A stretch of 36,531 bases of DNA from Comamonadaceae bacterium. Its GTDB lineage: Bacteria > Pseudomonadota > Gammaproteobacteria > Burkholderiales > Burkholderiaceae_C. The translations under genes and the position numbers were made by a program. Positions 32,314 to 36,531 of this stretch are shown piece by piece (position 1 is the stretch's first letter; each line of letters starts with the position of its first letter). The stretch covers positions 1 through 36,531 of the forward strand of contig SEAY01000023.1 of assembly GCA_004144865.1 (NCBI GenBank). Reading direction: 5' to 3'. A model generated the notes under the pieces. It was not told the origin of the DNA and did no database searches. It was given only the letters and a program-made list of their open reading frames with translations.

Positions 32314-33324
32314 ATGGAAGTCACGCAAGCGGCCCTCTGGGTCGTGATCATGCTGGTGGTCGTCGCGCTGCTGTTCGATTTCATGAACGGCTTCCACGAC
32401 GCGGCGAACTCGATCGCCACGGTGGTCTCCACCGGCGTGCTGCGGCCGACGCAGGCGGTGGTGTTCGCGGCCTTCTTCAACTTCGTCGCCATCTTCATCT
32501 TCCACCTGAGCGTCGCGGCCACGGTGGGCAAGGGCATCGTGGAGCCGGGGGTGGTGAACACCCACGTGGTGTTCGGCGCCCTGGTGGGCGCGATCACCTG
32601 GAACGTGATCACCTGGTGGTACGGCATCCCCAGCAGCTCCTCGCACGCCCTGATCGGCGGCATCGTGGGCGCCGTGATCGCCAAGTCGGGCGCCGGCGCG
32701 CTGATCGCCACCGGCATCTGGAAGACGGTGATCTTCATCTTCGTCTCGCCGCTGCTGGGCTTCCTCTTCGGCTCGCTGATGATGGTGGTGGTGTCCAACA
32801 TCTTCCGCAACACGCGGCCCTCGCGCGTGGACAAGTGGTTCCGCCGGCTGCAGCTGGTCTCCGCCGGCGCGTACAGCCTGGGCCACGGCGGCAACGACGC
32901 GCAGAAGACGATCGGCATCATCTGGATGCTGCTGATCGCCACCGGCTACGTGTCGAGCGGCGCGTCGGCGCCGCCCGCCTGGGTGATCATCGCCTGCTAC
33001 ATCGCCATCGCGGTGGGCACCATGTTCGGCGGCTGGCGCATCGTGAAGACCATGGGCCAGAAGATCACCAAGCTCAAGCCCGTGGGCGGCTTCTGCGCCG
33101 AGACTGGCGGGGCCATCACGCTGTTCCTGGCGACTTCGCTGGGCATCCCCGTGTCCACCACGCACACCATCACCGGCGCGATCGTCGGCGTGGGCTCCAC
33201 GCATCGCATGAGCGCGGTGCGCTGGGGCGTGGCCGGCAACATCGTGTGGGCCTGGGTGCTGACGATCCCGGCCAGCGCGTTCGTGGCGGCGATCGCTTAC
33301 TGGATCTCTTTGCAGATCTTCTGA
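32314..33324 (+). CDS. pit: Inorganic phosphate transporter, PiT family
   Basis: The product has 336 residues with about 10 membrane helices. It has the two inverted PiT signature repeats: FDFMNGFHDAANSIATVVSTG at 21-41 and SLGHGGNDAQKTIGI in the second half, plus PVSTTHTITGAIVG, the paired GANDVAN-like motif. These transport phosphate, usually as a metal-phosphate complex with H+. The length is short compared with E. coli PitA (499), as is usual in this subgroup. ATG 32314 is followed by a family-like opening. A strong terminator at 33364 ends the operon. Confidence 0.92.
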   Translation: MEVTQAALWVVIMLVVVALLFDFMNGFHDAANSIATVVSTGVLRPTQAVVFAAFFNFVAIFIFHLSVAATVGKGIVEPGVVNTHVVFGALVGAITWNVITWWYGIPSSSSHALIGGIVGAVIAKSGAGALIATGIWKTVIFIFVSPLLGFLFGSLMMVVVSNIFRNTRPSRVDKWFRRLQLVSAGAYSLGHGGNDAQKTIGIIWMLLIATGYVSSGASAPPAWVIIACYIAIAVGTMFGGWRIVKTMGQKITKLKPVGGFCAETGGAITLFLATSLGIPVSTTHTITGAIVGVGSTHRMSAVRWGVAGNIVWAWVLTIPASAFVAAIAYWISLQIF

Positions 33325-33329
33325 CCGTC

Positions 33330-33349
33330 GTCCCCGCGCAGGCGGGGAC
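33330..33349. repeat. Hairpin repeat, first copy (GTCCCCGC-N4-GCGGGGAC)
   Basis: An 8-base stem with loop GCAG at the 3' end of pit. It is the reverse-complement relative of the element at 33401-33420, with paired base changes that keep the stem intact. Confidence 0.8.
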
Positions 33350-33363
33350 CCAAGGCGTTCAAG

Positions 33364-33385
33364 AAGCGGCCTGCGGGCCGCTTTT
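33364..33385 (+). terminator. Rho-independent terminator of the DUF47-pit operon
   Basis: AAGCGGCC and GGCCGCTT flank the loop TGCG, and TTTT closes the 3' side. The symmetric A-run on the other side means it may also terminate leftward transcription. Confidence 0.82.
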
Positions 33386-33400
33386 CCGTGGAAGCCCTGG

Positions 33401-33420
33401 ATTCCCGCCTGCGCGGGAAT
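33401..33420. repeat. Hairpin repeat, second copy (ATTCCCGC-N4-GCGGGAAT)
   Basis: An 8-base stem with loop CTGC. It satisfies the ATTCCC-N8-GGGAAT form of the neisserial dRS3 repeat. It lies just after the stop of the TM2 gene. Confidence 0.8.
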
Positions 33421-33429
33421 GACGGGGCG

Positions 33430-33882
33430 TCACTGCGAAATCCTGCGCCCTTCCTCGATCTGGTACTCGAAGTAACGCTGGAAGCTGAAGGCGATGCTCG
33501 CCATCAGCACGCCCGTGCCCACCATCAGCGACACGACGATGGCGAAGATCGTGCCCCAGTGCGTGGCGCCCTGCCTGGCGTCGGCGGGCAGGCCGGGGTT
33601 GTAGCGCGCGTTCCACTTCTCCGGCGTCATCAGCGCGAAGACGATGGCGGTGAGCGCGCAGCCCGCGATGGTGAATCCCAGCAGCGGGATCAGCAGCCAG
33701 CTGAGCGTGTCGTCCTGCCCGTAGGCCTGCACGCGCTCGATGCCGTACAGGCCCAGCGCGGTGGGAATGGGCAGCAGCCACCCGAGCAGGTCGCCGAAGC
33801 CGCGCAGGTAGAAGCGGTGCAGGCCCAGCGGCCCGCCGAGGAAGGCGAGCCAGGCCGCCGTCGTCTTGCTGCGCGTCCTCAC
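33430..33882 (-). CDS. TM2-domain membrane protein, GTG start
   Basis: The product has 150 residues. The N-terminal TM2 domain (about 6-65) has the typical pair of helices joined by a short turn, GGPLGLHRFYLRG, followed by two further membrane helices (about 68-88 and 112-135) and a polar tail. TM2 proteins are of unknown function in bacteria. Start is GTG at 33882, which overlaps the stop of the upstream acetyltransferase gene by 4 bases (GTGA) and gives the usual family N-terminus RTRSKTTAAWLAFLGG; no ATG in frame is close. Confidence 0.83.
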   Translation of the reverse strand: MRTRSKTTAAWLAFLGGPLGLHRFYLRGFGDLLGWLLPIPTALGLYGIERVQAYGQDDTLSWLLIPLLGFTIAGCALTAIVFALMTPEKWNARYNPGLPADARQGATHWGTIFAIVVSLMVGTGVLMASIAFSFQRYFEYQIEEGRRISQ

Positions 33883-34409
33883 GTTGCGGCCTCCGGCGGC
33901 GTGCTGTCGCCGGCGCCAATGCTTTTCTCCATCAGGACGATGTCGAGCCAGCGGCCGAATTTCCAGCCGCAGGAGCCGATCGTGCCCACCGGGTGGAACC
34001 CGAGCGAGCGGTGCACGCCGATGGATCCTTCGTTGGCCGAGTCGCCGATCACCGCGATCAGCTTGCGCACGCCGGCGGCTTCGGCCTGGTGCACCAGGGC
34101 CTGCAGCAACTGCTTGCCCAGGCCCTGGCCGGCAGCGTCGGGATGCAGGTAGATGGAGTCCTCGGCGGAATAGCGGTACGCCGGGCGCGGCTTGAACCAC
34201 TGGCAGTAGGCGAAGCCCAGCACCTTGCCGCCCTTCTCGGCCACCAGGTACGGCAGGCCGCGCGCCAGCACGTCGAGGCGCCGCGTGGTCATTTCCGCCT
34301 GCGTGGGCGGCGTGGTTTCGAAGGTACCGGTGCCGTGCAGCACATGGTGGGCGTAGATCGCCGTGATGGCGGGCACGTCGGCGTCTGTGGAGGGGCGGAG
34401 GGTGAGCAT
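33879..34409 (-). CDS. GNAT-family N-acetyltransferase (phosphinothricin/methionine-sulfoximine acetyltransferase-like)
   Basis: The product has 176 residues: the PAT/MnaT-type opening LRPSTDADVPAITAIYAHHV, then TTRRLDVL, the acetyl-CoA loop HPDAAGQGLGKQLL (about 98-111) and the C-terminal SLGFHPVGTIGSCGWKFGRW. Enzymes of this group acetylate the amino group of phosphinothricin, methionine sulfoximine or related amino acids; natural substrate here unknown. The gene is followed by TM2 with a 4-base overlap. Its upstream region is shared with the rpsP promoter. Confidence 0.87.
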   Translation of the reverse strand: MLTLRPSTDADVPAITAIYAHHVLHGTGTFETTPPTQAEMTTRRLDVLARGLPYLVAEKGGKVLGFAYCQWFKPRPAYRYSAEDSIYLHPDAAGQGLGKQLLQALVHQAEAAGVRKLIAVIGDSANEGSIGVHRSLGFHPVGTIGSCGWKFGRWLDIVLMEKSIGAGDSTPPEAAT

Positions 34410-34420
34410 GGCGGAAAGGC

Positions 34421-34426
34421 TATAAT
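34421..34426 (+). promoter_or_regulatory. -10 element of the rpsP operon (TATAAT)
   Basis: A perfect TATAAT within GGCTATAATCGCGGGCTTTT, with a leader of about 115 bases before rpsP. The -35 is poor. The same 20-base block, differing by two bases, precedes rplS at 36173. Confidence 0.75.
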
Positions 34427-34549
34427 CGCGGGCTTTTCGGCGTGTCGCTGGCCGGGTGGCCTAGTCGCGTGTCTCAACGCCGGAAGAATTTTCGTAGCGC
34501 ATCGTGTCACGGAAGTGGCGCGCTACCTCATCCACCCCAAGGATAAATC

Positions 34550-34819
34550 ATGGTCGTCATTCGACTCTCCCGCGGCGGTTCCAAGCACCGTCCGTTCTAC
34601 AACATCGTCGTCGCCGACAAGCGGGTGCGCCGCGACGGCCGCTTCATCGAGCGCCTGGGTTTCTACAACCCGGTCGCCCAGGACGGCGAAGAGAAGCTGC
34701 GCGTGGCGCAGGACCGCCTGACCTACTGGCAAGGCGTGGGCGCCCAGGCGTCCCCGACCGTCGAGCGGCTGCTCAAGCAGTCCGCCGGCCAGGCCGCGGC
34801 CCCCGCTGCTGCCGCTTAA
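34550..34819 (+). CDS. rpsP: 30S ribosomal protein S16
   Basis: The product has 89 residues. The opening [20 protein letters not shown] and [15 protein letters not shown] are unmistakable for S16, a small-subunit protein needed for 30S assembly. The C-terminal extension is Ala-rich. AAGGAT lies 6 bases before ATG 34550. It is the first gene of the rpsP-rimM-trmD-rplS cluster. Confidence 0.97.
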   Translation: MVVIRLSRGGSKHRPFYNIVVADKRVRRDGRFIERLGFYNPVAQDGEEKLRVAQDRLTYWQGVGAQASPTVERLLKQSAGQAAAPAAAA

Positions 34820-34826
34820 GTTCGGC

Positions 34827-35423
34827 ATGGCGGCGCCCGGCCGTCCGGCAGCCCCTGCGCTGCCCGCGGACATCGAACCGGCGGAACTGCCTGCCGATGC
34901 CATCGAAGTCGGGCGCATCCTCGATGCATGGGGGGTCAAGGGCTGGTTCAAGGTCCTCCCCCACAGCGCCGATCCGCAGGCGCTGTTCTCCTCCAGGCGC
35001 TGGTACCTGCAACCGACCGAGAGGGGCACTCCGACCTTCTCCGGCACGGTGCTGCTGCGCGTGCGCGAGGCGAAGGAGCATTCCGATTCCGTGGTGGCCC
35101 GCGCCGACGGCGTGGAAGACCGCGCCGGCGCGGAGCTGCTCAAGGGCGCCCGCATCTTCGTTCCCCGCTCGTCCTTTCCCACGGCAGCCAAGGACGAGTA
35201 CTACTGGGTCGACCTGATGGGCCTCGATGTGGTCAACCGCGAGGGCCTGCACCTCGGGACCGTGAAGGACCTGCTGTCCACCGGCCCCCAGACCGTGCTG
35301 GTGGTCGGCTACGAAGAGGGCGGCAAGCCGCAGGAACGCATGATTCCCTTCGTGGCGGCGTACGTGGATGGCGTGGACCTGCCGGCGCGCCGCATCAGCG
35401 TCGACTGGCAGGCCGACTACTGA
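34827..35423 (+). CDS. rimM: 16S rRNA processing/ribosome maturation factor RimM
   Basis: The product has 198 residues: an Ala/Pro-rich N-terminal extension (about 1-24), the RimM N-domain ([18 protein letters not shown], 28-45) and the PRC-barrel ([11 protein letters not shown] through [15 protein letters not shown]). RimM binds S19 and the 30S head during late maturation. It begins 7 bases after rpsP without a strong ribosome-binding site; a start nearer the conserved core is possible, so the extension may not be translated. Confidence 0.94.
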   Translation: MAAPGRPAAPALPADIEPAELPADAIEVGRILDAWGVKGWFKVLPHSADPQALFSSRRWYLQPTERGTPTFSGTVLLRVREAKEHSDSVVARADGVEDRAGAELLKGARIFVPRSSFPTAAKDEYYWVDLMGLDVVNREGLHLGTVKDLLSTGPQTVLVVGYEEGGKPQERMIPFVAAYVDGVDLPARRISVDWQADY

Positions 35424-35433
35424 GCGGGCTGCG

Positions 35434-36177
35434 ATGCGTTTCGACGTCATCACCCTGTTCCCCGAACTGTTCGCGCCTTTCCTGGCGGCCGGCGTGACGC
35501 GCCGCGCCTACGAATCCGGGCAAGTGGACGTGCGGCTGTGGAACCTGCGCGATTTCGCCGAGGGCAACTACCGCCGCGTGGACGACCGCCCCTTCGGCGG
35601 AGGCCCGGGCATGGTGATGCTGGCCGAGCCGCTGGCACGCTGCCTGGCGGCGGTGAAGGCGGACCGCGGCGATGACGCGCCGGTGGTGCTCTTCTCGCCC
35701 GTCGGCCCGCGCCTGGACCACGCCGGCGTGGAAGGCTGGTCCGCCAGCGCGGGCGCCATCCTCCTGTGCGGCCGCTACGAGGGCGTGGACCAGCGCTTCA
35801 TCGACACCCATGTCGACGTGCAGCTGAGCCTGGGCGACTTCGTGCTCTCCGGCGGCGAGGTCGCCGCCATGGCTTTGCTGGACGCCGTGGCGCGCCTGCA
35901 GCCGGGCGTGTTGAACGATGCCGGCAGCCACCAGGAAGACAGCTTCAACCCCGCCGTCGACGGCCTGCTGGACTGCCCGCACTACACCCGTCCCGAGGAG
36001 TGGAACGGGCTGAAGGTGCCCGAGGAACTGCTGTCCGGCCACCACGCGCGCATAGACGCGTGGCGCCGCCGCCAGCGCTTGGCGCTGACCGCGCGGCACC
36101 GGCCGGACCTCATCGCCGCGGCCCGTTCCGCCGGCCGCCTGACCCGCGCGGACGAGGAATTCCTCGCCGGGCTATAA
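35434..36177 (+). CDS. trmD: tRNA (guanine-N1)-methyltransferase TrmD
   Basis: The product has 247 residues. The family opening [12 protein letters not shown], the loop [12 protein letters not shown], and the knot motifs [13 protein letters not shown] and GDFVLSGGE are complete. TrmD methylates G37 next to the anticodon with SAM and prevents frameshifting. It starts 10 bases after rimM. The stop TAA lies inside the TATAAT -10 of the rplS promoter. Confidence 0.96.
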   Translation: MRFDVITLFPELFAPFLAAGVTRRAYESGQVDVRLWNLRDFAEGNYRRVDDRPFGGGPGMVMLAEPLARCLAAVKADRGDDAPVVLFSPVGPRLDHAGVEGWSASAGAILLCGRYEGVDQRFIDTHVDVQLSLGDFVLSGGEVAAMALLDAVARLQPGVLNDAGSHQEDSFNPAVDGLLDCPHYTRPEEWNGLKVPEELLSGHHARIDAWRRRQRLALTARHRPDLIAAARSAGRLTRADEEFLAGL

Positions 36178-36178
36178 T
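36173..36178 (+). promoter_or_regulatory. -10 element in front of rplS (TATAAT, overlapping the trmD stop)
   Basis: GGGCTATAATCGCCGGCTTT matches the rpsP promoter core almost base for base. The following 36179-36287 leader of about 105 bases holds the site GAAGAGG before the rplS ATG and no other element I can name. Confidence 0.7.
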
Positions 36179-36287
36179 CGCCGGCTTTCCAGATCCTCTG
36201 TCCGGCCGTCCGAGCCGCTCCCGCCCCAGGTGGAACCAGCGAAGCCAAGACCTTCCGTGTAGCGCGGACAAGATCGAAGAGGTAGCC

Positions 36288-36531
36288 ATGAACCTGATCC
36301 AGACCCTCGAGCAAGAGGAAATCGCCCGCCTGGGCAAGAAGATCCCCGACTTCGCCCCCGGCGACACCGTGATCGTCAGCGTCAACGTCGTCGAAGGCAC
36401 CCGCCGCCGCGCGCAGGCCTACGAAGGCGTCGTGATCGCCAAGCGCAACCGCGGCCTGAACAGCGCCTTCACGGTGCGCAAGATCTCCAGCGGCGAAGGC
36501 GTCGAGCGGACCTTCCAGACCTACAGCCCGC
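36288..36531 (+). CDS. rplS: 50S ribosomal protein L19, cut by window edge
   Basis: The visible 81 residues ([20 protein letters not shown], then [20 protein letters not shown] and the core [32 protein letters not shown]) are the start of L19, which sits at the subunit interface. The usual length is about 115-130 residues, so roughly the last third lies beyond the window. Confidence 0.96.
   Translation, partial: MNLIQTLEQEEIARLGKKIPDFAPGDTVIVSVNVVEGTRRRAQAYEGVVIAKRNRGLNSAFTVRKISSGEGVERTFQTYSP

Noticed and set aside
34440-34500. tRNA-like stretch in the rpsP leader (GCCGGGTGGCCTAGTCGCG...)
   Set aside because: No acceptor stem, anticodon arm or GTTCRA T-loop can be built.

Overview
The window is a very GC-rich chromosomal segment of a betaproteobacterium. 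The order rpsP-rimM-trmD-rplS at the right end, the Burkholderiales-style proteins throughout and the short inverted repeats between genes point to Burkholderiales. Comamonadaceae (for example a Ramlibacter- or Variovorax-like organism) is my best guess; that is inference, not something the sequence proves. Coding density is very high: no stretch over 300 bases lacks a gene, many genes overlap by 1-4 bases, and I see no tRNA, rRNA, CRISPR array, transposase or integrase.

Left part (1-9251): a cut-off cysteine-rich copper-storage-type protein, an MgtC/DUF4010 membrane protein and a beta-CASP metallo-hydrolase. These are followed by a leftward copper-handling operon running from 9251 down to 3060. 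Read in transcription order it encodes a Cys/His-bearing small secreted protein, a 100-residue periplasmic protein of unknown function, a TolC-like outer-membrane lipoprotein, a Tat-exported multicopper oxidase, a cupredoxin, a DUF411 protein, a CusF-like chaperone and, 2 bases further, an SLC13 carboxylate-type permease.

Middle (9421-21440): an ElaB/YqjD-type membrane-anchored protein, a periplasmic glycerophosphodiesterase, an acyl-CoA ligase, and a two-gene signalling unit (double-domain KaiC-like ATPase plus hybrid histidine kinase) without kaiA or kaiB. Next come a small membrane protein and a rightward run of six genes: SDR-DoxX fusion, DUF2269, thioredoxin-reductase-like flavoprotein, enolase-superfamily enzyme, voltage-gated-type K+ channel with a zinc ribbon, and a small secreted protein.

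Right part (21516-36531): DUF488, a luciferase-like monooxygenase, a lone receiver protein, a short MetE-like methionine synthase, two small envelope proteins, and an ergothioneine unit (egtB-egtD-DUF427) facing a bacteriohemerythrin. Then follow a 2OG-Fe dioxygenase, an SDR, a secreted intradiol dioxygenase, an RluA-type pseudouridine synthase whose start codon overlaps that of a divergent DUF486 gene, a DUF47-Pit phosphate-uptake pair, a TM2 protein and GNAT acetyltransferase pair, and the ribosomal/tRNA-modification operon.

The strongest unexplained signals are: a recurring TANNNT-like -10 hexamer placed 5-8 bases before ATG at seven or eight genes (candidate leaderless mRNAs); the KaiC-like/hybrid-kinase pair with altered phosphosite and pseudo-receiver; the copper operon with two unrecognised small proteins and a carboxylate-type permease; a perfect 24-bp nested inverted repeat at 21453-21509; and a dRS3-like hairpin pair with compensatory base changes around the pit terminator.
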